This document shows positions 1-6,789 of a stretch of 17,204 nt of DNA, piece by piece. The DNA lies in NCBI GenBank assembly GCA_964424125.1, contig CAYRHS010000062.1, positions 1 through 17,204 on the forward strand. Direction: 5' to 3'. The position numbers were made by a program, and so were the translations under genes. Source of the DNA: CAYRHS01 sp964424125. GTDB lineage: Bacteria; Actinomycetota; Acidimicrobiia; IMCC26256; JAOSJL01. The notes under the pieces were generated by a model, which had not been told where the DNA came from, did no database searches, and worked only from the letters and a program-made list of their open reading frames with translations. The stretch's first letter is position 1, and every line of letters begins with the position of its first letter.

Positions 1-68
1 TCCGATTCGCACCGTATGTCGGCTACCGGCGCGCCTCGGCGCCCGGGGCGCGAGGGTACCGTGCGGGG

Positions 69-329
69 ATGGACTCGCCGTCCCGGTCGGGAGCGTGGGG
101 ACGGACGGCCGCGCTCGTCGCGGTCCGGCCGCATCTGTGGCTGACCGCATGGCGCCAGGCGCTGCGGATGAGCCCGCGGGGGTGGTGGCAGCGGGCCCCG
201 TACCTTCCGATCCCGAGCTCGGCGTATCTTCGCTTCCGATCCCGGACCGCGTACGGCGACGAGCGCCCACCCCGTCCTCGTGACGTCGTGGACTACCTCG
301 AATGGTGCCGGGAGCGTGACGTTCGCTGA
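69..329 (+). CDS. Small hypothetical protein of actinobacterial type
   Basis: This encodes 86 residues of unknown function. The middle carries a pattern rich in aromatic and basic residues (VRPHLWLTAWRQ, then GWWQRAPYLPIPSSAYLRFR), followed by a Pro-rich hinge and a C-terminal stretch (DVVDYLEWCRERD). I recall similar short proteins, with a VRPHLWPTA-like start and a terminal YL.WCR motif, as common uncharacterised proteins in Actinobacteria, but I cannot verify this here. There is no signal peptide and no clear membrane segment. The ATG is preceded by GAGGG at 52-56, about 12 nt away, so the ribosome site is only moderate. The HNH gene follows 69 nt later on the same strand and may share its transcript. 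Nothing in the sequence indicates a specific function. Confidence 0.7.
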   Translation: MDSPSRSGAWGRTAALVAVRPHLWLTAWRQALRMSPRGWWQRAPYLPIPSSAYLRFRSRTAYGDERPPRPRDVVDYLEWCRERDVR

Positions 330-361
330 GCGCCGTCGCGGGTGGGATCGGGGCGCCCCAC

Positions 362-367
362 TAGAAT
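362..367 (+). promoter_or_regulatory. Possible -10 element upstream of the HNH gene
   Basis: TAGAAT stands out in GC-rich DNA between the small upstream gene and the HNH gene, and it matches the TAnnnT actinobacterial -10 form. A start about 7 nt downstream would give a leader of roughly 25 nt before the GTG at 399. I see no good -35 at 17-18 nt upstream, so this is a weak call. Confidence 0.25.
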
Positions 368-398
368 TCGGCGGACTCGACGCGGCCGGAGGTCGAAT

Positions 399-905
399 GT
401 GACGAGAGCGCTCCTGCTCAACGCCACCTTCGAGCCGCTGTGCGTCGTCACTTCGCGTCGGGCGGTGCTGCTGGTCCTGAAGGAGAAGGCGGAGATCCTG
501 CACCACAACGGTGCGAGTATCCGCTCCGAGCGGCTGGCTCTCCCGGTTCCCGCAGTCGTTCGTCTCCGTGACTACGTCCGGGTCCCGCACCGGACGCGCA
601 TCCCGCTCTCACGGCGCGCCGTCTTCGCTCGTGACGGGCACCGGTGCCAGTACTGCGACCGTGCGGCGGAGAACATCGACCACGTCGTCCCGCGGTCCCG
701 GGGTGGATCCCACGCCTGGGAGAACGTCGTCGCGTCGTGTCGGAGCTGCAATGCGATCAAGCGTGATCGGCTGCTCCACGAGACCGGTCTGCAGCTGCGC
801 CGGAACCCGCGGGTCCCGCGTGCCCGCGTGTGGATCGCGGCTGCGGCCGGCGCCGTCGATCCCTTGTGGGAGCCCTACCTCGAGGCGGTCGCCGCGCACA
901 CCTAG
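399..905 (+). CDS. HNH endonuclease family protein
   Basis: This 168-residue protein carries an HNH nuclease domain at about residues 72-125. The paired zinc-binding cysteines are C83/C86 and C114/C117. The DHVVP motif (D94, H95) and N109 in the W-E-N-V segment form the catalytic core, and CNAIKRD follows the last cysteine. The N-terminal part (RALLLNATFEPLCVV, then RAVLLVLKEKAEIL) matches the common bacterial single-domain HNH proteins often found in Actinobacteria. The GTG start at 399 is chosen because a strong GGAGG (388-392) lies 6 nt upstream; an upstream in-frame start at 342 would add an Arg-rich stretch without such a site. The cellular role of this HNH subfamily is not established. 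The gene is followed by an intrinsic terminator, so it is separate from the dcw operon. It is not obviously part of a restriction or mobile system. Confidence 0.88.
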   Translation: MTRALLLNATFEPLCVVTSRRAVLLVLKEKAEILHHNGASIRSERLALPVPAVVRLRDYVRVPHRTRIPLSRRAVFARDGHRCQYCDRAAENIDHVVPRSRGGSHAWENVVASCRSCNAIKRDRLLHETGLQLRRNPRVPRARVWIAAAAGAVDPLWEPYLEAVAAHT

Positions 906-915
906 CGCGTGATCC

Positions 916-946
916 CGCCGGGCGCGGGCACCGCCCGGTGTTTCTT
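916..946 (+). terminator. Intrinsic terminator after the HNH gene
   Basis: A perfect 7-bp stem CCGGGCG (918-924) / CGCCCGG (932-938) encloses a 7-nt loop. It extends by a G-U and a C-G pair to 916/940 and is followed directly by TTTCTT (941-946). It lies 10 nt after the HNH stop and separates that unit from the dcw promoter. Confidence 0.8.
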
Positions 947-1006
947 CCTGCGGTGCGTGGTGGGGCGCGCGCGGCCTCGATCGGGGTGCTGGGGGGCGGC
1001 TCGGTG

Positions 1007-1035
1007 TTGACTGGTGGGGGAGAGTGGCATAAAGT
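1007..1035 (+). promoter_or_regulatory. Candidate dcw/mraZ promoter
   Basis: TTGACT (1007-1012) is a 5/6 match to the -35 consensus. After exactly 17 nt comes TAAAGT (1030-1035), which fits the actinobacterial TAnnnT -10. Transcription would start near 1042, giving a leader of about 30 nt before mraZ. The element is overlapped by the GTGG repeat array, which is the expected geometry for autorepression by MraZ. Confidence 0.6.
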
Positions 1036-1049
1036 GGTGCGCAGTGGGG
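1013..1049 (+). promoter_or_regulatory. MraZ-box array (four 10-bp-spaced repeats)
   Basis: GTGG occurs at 1014, 1024, 1034 and 1044, each exactly 10 bp apart, with the units GGTGGGGG, AGTGGCAT, AGTGGTGC and AGTGGGGA. MraZ is known from other bacteria to bind direct repeats of a TGGGN-type core at about 10-bp intervals just upstream of its own gene. The match in position, spacing and core makes this a convincing operator. It spans the candidate -35/-10 spacer, the -10 and the likely start site, so binding should repress the operon. Confidence 0.78.
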
Positions 1050-1071
1050 ATCAGGACCTACGAGGGGGACC

Positions 1072-1506
1072 ATGTTTCTCGGGGAGTACCGCCACTCCCT
1101 CGACCCCAAGGGCAGGGTGACCCTGCCCGCGCGCTTTCGCGAGCAGCTGGAGGCCGGGGCCTACATGGCGAAGGCGATGACCGATCCGTGCCTCTACGTG
1201 TTCCCGCCCGAGGAGTTCGAGCAGGTCGCGGCGGACACTCGGGAGCGGATGCGCCACGGCAGCCGAAGCGCCCAGGAGGCCGCCCGTTCCTTCTTCGCCG
1301 GCGCGGCCGAGGTCGAGCCGGACAAGCAGGGCCGCGTGGCGATCCCCGCGCACTTGCGGGCGTTCGCAGGTCTGGACCGCGAGGTGGTAGTGGCGGGCGT
1401 CTTCGCCCGCATCGAGATCTGGGACGCGGCGCGCTGGGACGAGCGCGAGCGTCGAACCGAGGCGAGCTCGGCAGCCGCGGACGACCTGTCGGGCTTCGCC
1501 CAGTGA
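1072..1506 (+). CDS. mraZ: Transcriptional regulator MraZ
   Basis: This encodes 144 residues, the usual size for MraZ. Two SpoVT-AbrB-type DNA-binding halves are visible: residues about 5-47 (GEYRHSLDPKGRVTLPARFR) and about 77-120 (DKQGRVAIPAHLRAFAGL). Both carry the D-x-K/Q-G-R-V-x-(I/L)-P signature. MraZ forms a ring-shaped multimer and binds repeats in its own promoter, regulating the dcw cluster. The ATG is preceded by AGGGGG about 4 nt upstream. The four GTGG repeats directly upstream are its probable binding site, so autoregulation is expected. The C-terminus (about residues 121-144) is a charged, Ala/Ser-rich tail. Unlike the later genes, mraZ is separated from rsmH by a 234-nt structured leader. 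Confidence 0.95.
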   Translation: MFLGEYRHSLDPKGRVTLPARFREQLEAGAYMAKAMTDPCLYVFPPEEFEQVAADTRERMRHGSRSAQEAARSFFAGAAEVEPDKQGRVAIPAHLRAFAGLDREVVVAGVFARIEIWDAARWDERERRTEASSAAADDLSGFAQ

Positions 1507-1514
1507 GGGAACGA

Positions 1515-1562
1515 GTGACCTGGGGCATCACGGGAGCGAGCGAGGAGGCGATCGCGAGCTGA
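1515..1562 (+). CDS. Possible 15-codon small ORF after mraZ
   Basis: A GTG at 1515 opens a short frame reading MTWGITGASEEAIAS, ending with TGA at 1560-1562. GAGGGA (1505-1510) lies 4 nt upstream, so initiation is plausible. It sits just before the structured leader of rsmH. Its composition shows no run of a regulatory amino acid, so it is not a classical attenuator peptide. It could equally be chance. Confidence 0.2.
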   Translation: MTWGITGASEEAIAS

Positions 1563-1583
1563 GCGAGCAATCAAGACGTGGCG

Positions 1584-1599
1584 GTCCGGGCACCCGGAC
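1584..1599 (+). promoter_or_regulatory. Hairpin that could compete with the leader RNA
   Basis: GTCCGG (1584-1589) and CCGGAC (1594-1599) form a perfect 6-bp hairpin with a GCAC loop. Its 3' arm (1596-1599) overlaps the outermost part of the large leader stem, so the two cannot be fully formed together. No T-tract follows, so it is not a standard terminator. Confidence 0.35.
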
Positions 1600-1717
1600 C
1601 CCTCGACAGCCCCCCGGCCGGCGCGGTGGAAGGCCCCTACTCCGCCCGCTTTCACCCGAGTCGATCCGGGAGACAACCGGATGGCGCCAGTCGGTCCGGG
1701 GGGCTGTCGAAGGGTCT
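1596..1717 (+). promoter_or_regulatory. Structured RNA leader of rsmH (candidate mraW RNA motif)
   Basis: The mraZ-rsmH gap folds into a nested structure that can be read by eye. The outer stem is a perfect 15-bp pair, TCGACAGCCCCCCGG (1603-1617) with CCGGGGGGCTGTCGA (1696-1710), and can extend to 1596/1717 with small bulges. Inside it, GGCGC (1620-1624) pairs with GCGCC (1684-1688). That helix opens into two hairpins: GGTGGAA/TTTCACC (1625-1631/1650-1656) and ATCCGG/CCGGAT (1664-1669/1677-1682, loop GAGACAA). A conserved structured element called the mraW RNA motif is known upstream of mraW (rsmH) in Actinobacteria. Position and phylum fit, but I cannot run the covariance model, so the family assignment is an inference. 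It ends 23 nt before the chosen rsmH start. Confidence 0.62.
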
Positions 1718-1740
1718 GGGACGCAGGGGGCGGGGGACGA

Positions 1741-2706
1741 GTGGCTGCGGCGTACGTGCACGAGCCGGTCATGGCCGAGGAGGTCCTCGACCTCCTGAAG
1801 CCGGTCCGCGCCGGTCTCGTCATCGACGCCACTCTCGGAGGCGGAGGACACACGCGGGCCGTGCTCGAGGCACGCCCCGACCTGCGTGTCCTGGGCATCG
1901 ACCGCGACTCCGAAGCGGTGCGGGCGGCGACGACGGCGCTCGAGCCGTTCGCCGACCGGGTCCGGGTGGTGCGAGGCGGCTTCGAGCGACTCGAGGAGAT
2001 CGTGCGGGCATCGATGCCCGCGGAGGGACAAGGTGAGGGGGACATCGTGGGCATCCTGTTCGACCTGGGCGTGAGCAGTCCGCAGCTCGACCGGCCCGAG
2101 CGCGGGTTCTCGTACCGGCACGACGCGCCGCTCGACATGCGGATGGACAGCGGTCAGTCGCTGACCGCGGCCGACGTCGTCAACGAATACGACGAGGACC
2201 GCCTCGCCGACGTGATCCGGCGCAACGGCGAGGAGCGCTACGCGAACGCGATCGCCCGGCGCATCGTGGAGGAACGGCCGTTGCACACCACGCGCGAGCT
2301 CGTCGACATCATCTACGACGCGATCCCCGCTCGAACCCGCCGGCGTGGCGGGCATCCCGCGAGACGCACGTTCCAGGCGATCCGCATGGAGGTCAACCGG
2401 GAGCTCCCGAACCTCGCCGCAGGTCTCGACGATGCCGTTCGGATCATCGAGCCCGGTGGCCGGGTCGCGGCGATCTCGTATCACTCGCTCGAGGACCGCC
2501 TCGTGAAGGAGCGCTTCCTCGAGGTCACGACCGCGACCACGCCCCCGGGTCTCCCGGTCGCACCGGGGGAGCCCGAGTTCCGGCGAGTGACACGCGGCGC
2601 GATCCGACCCTCGCCGGCCGAGATCGAACGGAACCCGAGAGCTCGGAGCGCACGGCTCCGCGCGATCGAGCGCGTCACCTCTGCGGGGGACGGGACCTGT
2701 ACGTGA
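1741..2706 (+). CDS. rsmH: 16S rRNA (cytosine(1402)-N(4))-methyltransferase RsmH
   Basis: RsmH (MraW) methylates N4 of C1402 in the 16S rRNA decoding site using S-adenosylmethionine. The 321-residue product has the N-terminal YVHEPVMAEEVLDLL, the SAM-binding DATLGGGGHT (residues 29-38), the acidic GIDRDSEAV (52-60), and the family block FDLGVSSPQLDRPERGFSY (107-125) followed by PLDMRMD. RRTFQAIRMEVNRELPNL (208-225) and ISYHSLEDRLVK (245-256) complete it. I chose GTG 1741, preceded by a G-rich site (GGGGGA), because the protein then begins right before the conserved VHEPV. The ATG at 1681 would add a low-complexity Gly-rich extension and lies inside the leader hairpin. The stop overlaps the ftsL start as GTGA. 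Confidence 0.95.
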   Translation: MAAAYVHEPVMAEEVLDLLKPVRAGLVIDATLGGGGHTRAVLEARPDLRVLGIDRDSEAVRAATTALEPFADRVRVVRGGFERLEEIVRASMPAEGQGEGDIVGILFDLGVSSPQLDRPERGFSYRHDAPLDMRMDSGQSLTAADVVNEYDEDRLADVIRRNGEERYANAIARRIVEERPLHTTRELVDIIYDAIPARTRRRGGHPARRTFQAIRMEVNRELPNLAAGLDDAVRIIEPGGRVAAISYHSLEDRLVKERFLEVTTATTPPGLPVAPGEPEFRRVTRGAIRPSPAEIERNPRARSARLRAIERVTSAGDGTCT

Positions 2707-3179
2707 CCGCGATCGCCGCACCGCACGCTCGCCACGCGCCGCGCAAACGGCCGCGGTCGCGCGCGGACGAGCGGCGACCCGCGCTCCGTTCGGTCTCCAC
2801 CCGGCCGGTTCGCTCGACCCGGCGCCGCGGCCTGCTCCGATTCGTCGCGCTTGTGGCCTTCACCTCGCTGTTCTCGGCGGTCGCTTTCCACGTCGTGATG
2901 GCCGAACGAGGCTTCGAGCTCCAACGGCTGCGGTCCGAGATCGACACCACACAGCTCGACTACGAGCAGCTGCGGCTGGAGGTCGCGGGGCTGAGCGCTC
3001 CCGAGCGAATCGAGGCGGAAGCCACGGAGCGTCTCGGCATGGTACGGCCCGAGTCCATCACGTACTTGGAAGCCCCACTCGTGTCGCGAGGCGCGCAGGA
3101 CGACTCGTTGACGTCGTCGACGCTCGCGGACCAGGAGCAGTGGGCCGAGGTGAAGCCGCACCTTGACGCCCAACCGTGA
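2703..3179 (+). CDS. ftsL: Cell division protein FtsL / septum-formation-initiator family
   Basis: This encodes a bitopic membrane protein of 158 residues. A strongly basic cytoplasmic tail (residues 1-43) precedes a single membrane segment at about 44-66. A coiled-coil-prone stretch follows (ERGFELQRLRSEIDTTQLDYEQL, about 68-90), then the APERIEAEATERLGMVRPE block (99-117) typical of FtsL/DivIC-type proteins. FtsL forms the FtsQ-L-B type complex that activates FtsW-FtsI at the septum. Low sequence conservation makes FtsL versus a generic FtsB/DivIC name uncertain, but its place between rsmH and ftsI supports FtsL. Its GTG start overlaps the rsmH stop (GTGA), suggesting translational coupling. 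The last 35 residues are hydrophilic and extracytoplasmic. Confidence 0.85.
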   Translation: MTAIAAPHARHAPRKRPRSRADERRPALRSVSTRPVRSTRRRGLLRFVALVAFTSLFSAVAFHVVMAERGFELQRLRSEIDTTQLDYEQLRLEVAGLSAPERIEAEATERLGMVRPESITYLEAPLVSRGAQDDSLTSSTLADQEQWAEVKPHLDAQP

Positions 3180-5271
3180 CACCCGAGTAGCCGGGCCTCA
3201 TCGCCCCGCACGCGCCACGACCGCGGCGCGTCCGTCGGGTCGGCGCAGCCGACACGGCCAGTCCGAGAGGACCCAGGCGCGGGCGGTGCCTGCCACCAAG
3301 CGACGTCCGGAGCGCCGGGGTCAGGAGGTGGGGCACCGCCCGCACCGCCGGCCGGCCGTACGCGCGGGGAAGGCGCGACCACGGCCTCCGAGCGCGCGCC
3401 ACCTCGCCCGGAGGCGGCTCGGCTTCCTCCTCGTCGTCCTGATGCTCGTCTTCGGCGGGATCACCGCTCGTCTCGTCCAGCTGCAAGGGTTCGGTGCCCA
3501 CCGGCTGAGCGCGCTCGGCGCCGGTCAGCGTGTGCACACGGTCACGCTGTCGGCCGAACGCGGCAGCATGTTCGACCGAAACGGGATCGACCTCGCGCTC
3601 TCGGTTCCGAGCGACACGGTGTGGGCCGACCCGAGGCTCGTGCGTGATCCTGCCGCCTACGCGGCGCAGCTCGCTCCGATCCTCGGTCAGGACGCAGGGA
3701 CGCTCGAGGCGGAGCTGGCCAAGCCCGACACCGCCTTCGTCTACATCGCCCGCAAGGTGGACCCCGGAGTTTCGGACCAGATCCGCCAGCTCGACCTGCC
3801 CGGCATCGACTTCGTGCCGGAGTCCCGCCGCCACTACCCGGCCGGTGATCTCGCCGCACCGATCCTCGGATTCACGGGGCTCGACAACGACGGGCTCGGA
3901 GGCCTCGAGGCCGGCTACGAGGACGTGCTCGCGGGCCGCCCGGGCGAGCTGGTCGTGGAGCGCGATCCCCAAGGGCGAGAGATCCCGAGCGCGCGTCGCA
4001 CCTACAACCCGCCGGAGCGTGGGAGCGACCTCGTGCTCACGATCGACCAGGCGCTCCAGTACGAGGTGGAGGAGGCGCTCCTCGCTCAGGTGCGCGACTT
4101 CAACGCCGCGGGGGGAACGGCGATCATCGCGGAGGTCGAGACGGGTGACATCCTCGCGATGGCGAACGTGGACGGCGCCGGGGACGGCCAGCCCGCGCAT
4201 CGGGCCTCGGCCTTCACGCGCAACCGGGCGTTCACCGACGTGTTCGAGCCTGGCTCGACGAACAAGGTCATCACCGTCGCGGGCGCGCTGGAAGAGGGGT
4301 TGGTCACTCCCGACACGACGTTCACGGTCGGGCCGGCGATCGACGTCGGCGGTGAGGCCTTCGAGGAACACGACTGGCATGCGGTCGCGGGCTGGACGGT
4401 CGCGGACATCCTGCGGGAATCGTCGAACGTCGGCACGATCCAGATCGCCCAGCAGCTCGGCAAGGAGCGCCTCGACGCGTACCTGCGAGCGTTCGGGCTC
4501 GGCTCGGAGACCGCGATCGGGTTCCCGGGCGAGGCTCCGGGAATCCTGCTCGACCCCGACAGCTACTCCGCGACCAGCATCGCGACCGTTCCGATGGGGC
4601 AGGGGCTCGCGGTGACGCCGATGCAGCTCCTCGACGTCTATCTCGCGATCGCGAACGGCGGCTCCGCGCGCGACCCGCGGCTGGTGGAGGCCACCGTCGG
4701 GCCCGACGGCAAGCGGCAGAACGAGCCGCTCGCACCGGAGCGTCGGGTGGTGTCCGAGGCGACGGCGAAGGCCCTCACCACCATGCTCGAAGACGTCGTC
4801 ACCGCCGGTACCGGCCGGCGGGCAGCGATCGACGGGTACACGGTCGCTGGGAAGACGGGTACGGCGCAACAGACGGCCGAAGGACGGCCGGGATACGTCG
4901 CGGGGGCGTTCGACGGCTCTTTCGCCGGCTTCGCTCCCGCGGAGGACCCCCAACTCGTCGCGCTCGTGGTGCTCGACCGGCCCCAGCCCTACTACGGGGG
5001 CATCGCCGCAGCCCCCGTCTTCTCCGAGATCATGCGCAGCGCCCTGCGGACCCTTCGCGTCCCGACGACGGGCTCGACGCAGTTCGCCGAGGCCTCGGCC
5101 GGTTTGCAGGCGGACGCCCAGCGGCAGGCCGCGGAGGCAGCGCAGAAGGCGCAGCAGGAGCAGGCGCAGGCCGCCGCCGAAGTGCAAGCGGCACCCCCCG
5201 CGACCGATCCCGCTGCGGGCGACGGGGCGCGGGCCGATACCCTGACCGCGACCGCGACGCCGAGCGGATAG
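3163..5271 (+). CDS. ftsI: Septal peptidoglycan transpeptidase FtsI (class B PBP)
   Basis: This is a class B penicillin-binding protein that crosslinks septal peptidoglycan. A basic cytoplasmic tail of about 80 residues leads to a membrane anchor at about 85-106. The dimerisation domain begins at the RGSMFDRNG motif (133-141). The transpeptidase domain has all three active-site motifs: STNK with nucleophile S365 (365-368), SSN (420-422) and KTGT (564-567). No PASTA domain is present. Instead the C-terminus (about 637-702) is an Ala/Gln/Glu-rich tail. The TTG at 3163 overlaps ftsL by 17 nt, with GAGG 12 nt upstream. In-frame GTGs at 3286 and 3328 would shorten the tail but have poorer ribosome-site spacing, so the start is uncertain. 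murE follows 8 nt downstream. Confidence 0.94.
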   Translation: MTPNRDTRVAGPHRPARATTAARPSGRRSRHGQSERTQARAVPATKRRPERRGQEVGHRPHRRPAVRAGKARPRPPSARHLARRRLGFLLVVLMLVFGGITARLVQLQGFGAHRLSALGAGQRVHTVTLSAERGSMFDRNGIDLALSVPSDTVWADPRLVRDPAAYAAQLAPILGQDAGTLEAELAKPDTAFVYIARKVDPGVSDQIRQLDLPGIDFVPESRRHYPAGDLAAPILGFTGLDNDGLGGLEAGYEDVLAGRPGELVVERDPQGREIPSARRTYNPPERGSDLVLTIDQALQYEVEEALLAQVRDFNAAGGTAIIAEVETGDILAMANVDGAGDGQPAHRASAFTRNRAFTDVFEPGSTNKVITVAGALEEGLVTPDTTFTVGPAIDVGGEAFEEHDWHAVAGWTVADILRESSNVGTIQIAQQLGKERLDAYLRAFGLGSETAIGFPGEAPGILLDPDSYSATSIATVPMGQGLAVTPMQLLDVYLAIANGGSARDPRLVEATVGPDGKRQNEPLAPERRVVSEATAKALTTMLEDVVTAGTGRRAAIDGYTVAGKTGTAQQTAEGRPGYVAGAFDGSFAGFAPAEDPQLVALVVLDRPQPYYGGIAAAPVFSEIMRSALRTLRVPTTGSTQFAEASAGLQADAQRQAAEAAQKAQQEQAQAAAEVQAAPPATDPAAGDGARADTLTATATPSG

Positions 5272-5279
5272 AGGCAATC

Positions 5280-6779
5280 GTGCGGCTGCGCGACCTCCTC
5301 GGCGATTCCGGGCCTCTCGACGCGACCCTGACCGGTGGAACGCAACCGGTCGAGTACCGGGGCGATCCCGACGTCGAGATCACCTCGGTCGCCTACGACA
5401 GCAGAAACCTGCGCGCCGGAGCACTCTTCGCGTGCATCCGGGGGCGCACCACCGACGGCCACGATCACGCGCCCGCTGCCGTCGGCGCCGGCGCGCGGGC
5501 GCTCCTCGTGGAGCGTTGGCTCGATCTTCCTGTTCCCCAGATCAAGGTGCCGTCGGTGCGCGCGGCCGTGGGGCCCGTTGCCGCCTTCGTCGAGGGCGAG
5601 CCGTCGCGCTCCCTCCCCGTGGTGGGTGTCACGGGCACCAACGGCAAGACCACCACGACACTGCTCCTCGAGCAGGTCTTCGATGCCGCCGGCCTCCGGC
5701 CGGGGGTCGTCGGCACCCTGGGCGTGCGCATCGGCGGCGTCGAACACCCCAGCGCGCGAACGACGCCAGAGGCGCCCGATCTCCAGCGCGTGTTCGCCAC
5801 GATGCGGGCCGCGCAGGTCGACGCCATCGCGATGGAAGTGTCGTCGCACGCGCTGGTGCAGCACCGCGTCGACGGCACCTTTTTCGCCGCCGCGGTCTTC
5901 ACCAACCTCACGCACGAACACCTCGACTACCACGGAACCCTCGAGGAGTACTTCGCCGCGAAGCTCCTGCTGTTCGCGCCGCGGTTCACGAACGTCGCGG
6001 TCATCAACGTCGACGACGACTCGGGACCGCGGCTGGTCGAGCAGGCCGCGGCCCAGGGCCTCGAGGTCGTCACGTTCGGTGAGGCGCCCGAGGCGGACGT
6101 GACCGTCGAGAACGTCGCGAGCGATCGACAGGGTTCGCGAATGACGCTGCGGACTGCCGACGGCGCTCGAGCTCCGGTCAGACTCCAGCTCGCGGGTTCC
6201 TGGAACCGTTCGAACGCGCTCGCCGCCGCGGCCGCCGCGCTCGTTCCCGCGGTGGGGATCGCGCTCGACGCGGTCGCCGAGGGGCTCTCTCGACCGGTCG
6301 TCGTCCCCGGCCGCTTCGAGCGGGTGAGCACCCATGAGGCCTTCGATGTGTTCGTTGACTACGCGCACACGCCGGATGCCCTCGCAGGGGTCCTCGAGAC
6401 GGCGCGCGAGCTCGCGGATGGGCGTGTGGTCGTCGTGTTCGGCTGTGGCGGCGATCGGGACCGGGACAAGCGACCGGCCATGGGAGCGGCCGCGGCTCGC
6501 CTCGCCGACGAGGTGGTCGTCACGTCGGACAACCCGCGCTCGGAGGATCCGGCACTGATCGCGCGGGAAGCGGCGGAAGGCGTGCGGGCCGCGGGCGGCG
6601 AGCCGATCGTCGAGCTCGATCGGCGGACTGCGATCGAACGAGGATTGGACGCCGCGCGTCCCGGTGACGTGGTCGTCATCGCGGGCAAGGGCCACGAGCG
6701 CGGCCAGGAGATCAACGGCTCGGTGATTCCCTTCGACGACCGGGAAGTGGCGCGTGCCCTCCTCGGGGCACTCCGGTGA
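5280..6779 (+). CDS. murE: UDP-MurNAc-L-Ala-D-Glu:meso-diaminopimelate ligase MurE
   Basis: This cytoplasmic ATP-dependent ligase adds the third residue of the stem peptide. The 499-residue product has the N-terminal substrate domain (ITSVAYDSRNLRAGALFACIRG), the ATP loop TGTNGKTT (118-125), MEVSSHAL, the FTNLTHEHLDYHG block and a candidate carbamylated lysine K228 in EYFAAKLLLF. The C-terminal domain contains DYAHTPDAL and DNPRSEDP. The DNPR form (417-420) is the known signature for meso-diaminopimelate rather than lysine, so the wall is probably DAP-type. KGHERGQEI near the end is also typical. The GTG start has GAGG (5271-5274), which overlaps the ftsI stop, at 5 nt spacing. Confidence 0.96.
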   Translation: MRLRDLLGDSGPLDATLTGGTQPVEYRGDPDVEITSVAYDSRNLRAGALFACIRGRTTDGHDHAPAAVGAGARALLVERWLDLPVPQIKVPSVRAAVGPVAAFVEGEPSRSLPVVGVTGTNGKTTTTLLLEQVFDAAGLRPGVVGTLGVRIGGVEHPSARTTPEAPDLQRVFATMRAAQVDAIAMEVSSHALVQHRVDGTFFAAAVFTNLTHEHLDYHGTLEEYFAAKLLLFAPRFTNVAVINVDDDSGPRLVEQAAAQGLEVVTFGEAPEADVTVENVASDRQGSRMTLRTADGARAPVRLQLAGSWNRSNALAAAAAALVPAVGIALDAVAEGLSRPVVVPGRFERVSTHEAFDVFVDYAHTPDALAGVLETARELADGRVVVVFGCGGDRDRDKRPAMGAAAARLADEVVVTSDNPRSEDPALIAREAAEGVRAAGGEPIVELDRRTAIERGLDAARPGDVVVIAGKGHERGQEINGSVIPFDDREVARALLGALR

Positions 6780-6789
6780 GGCCGGTCCG

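Noticed and set aside
1681..1740. ATG at 1681 as an earlier rsmH start
   Set aside because: It lies within a leader hairpin and would add a Gly-rich segment absent from the family; GTG 1741 has a better ribosome site and the expected N-terminus.
1507..1740. Intrinsic terminator between mraZ and rsmH
   Set aside because: Stable stems are present but no T-tract follows any of them, so read-through leader structure is the better reading.
3058..5277. Open frame of 739 codons on the - strand opposite ftsI
   Set aside because: In very GC-rich coding DNA the antisense frames often stay open. The product is Arg/Gly-rich without family motifs, and the + strand carries an unmistakable FtsI.
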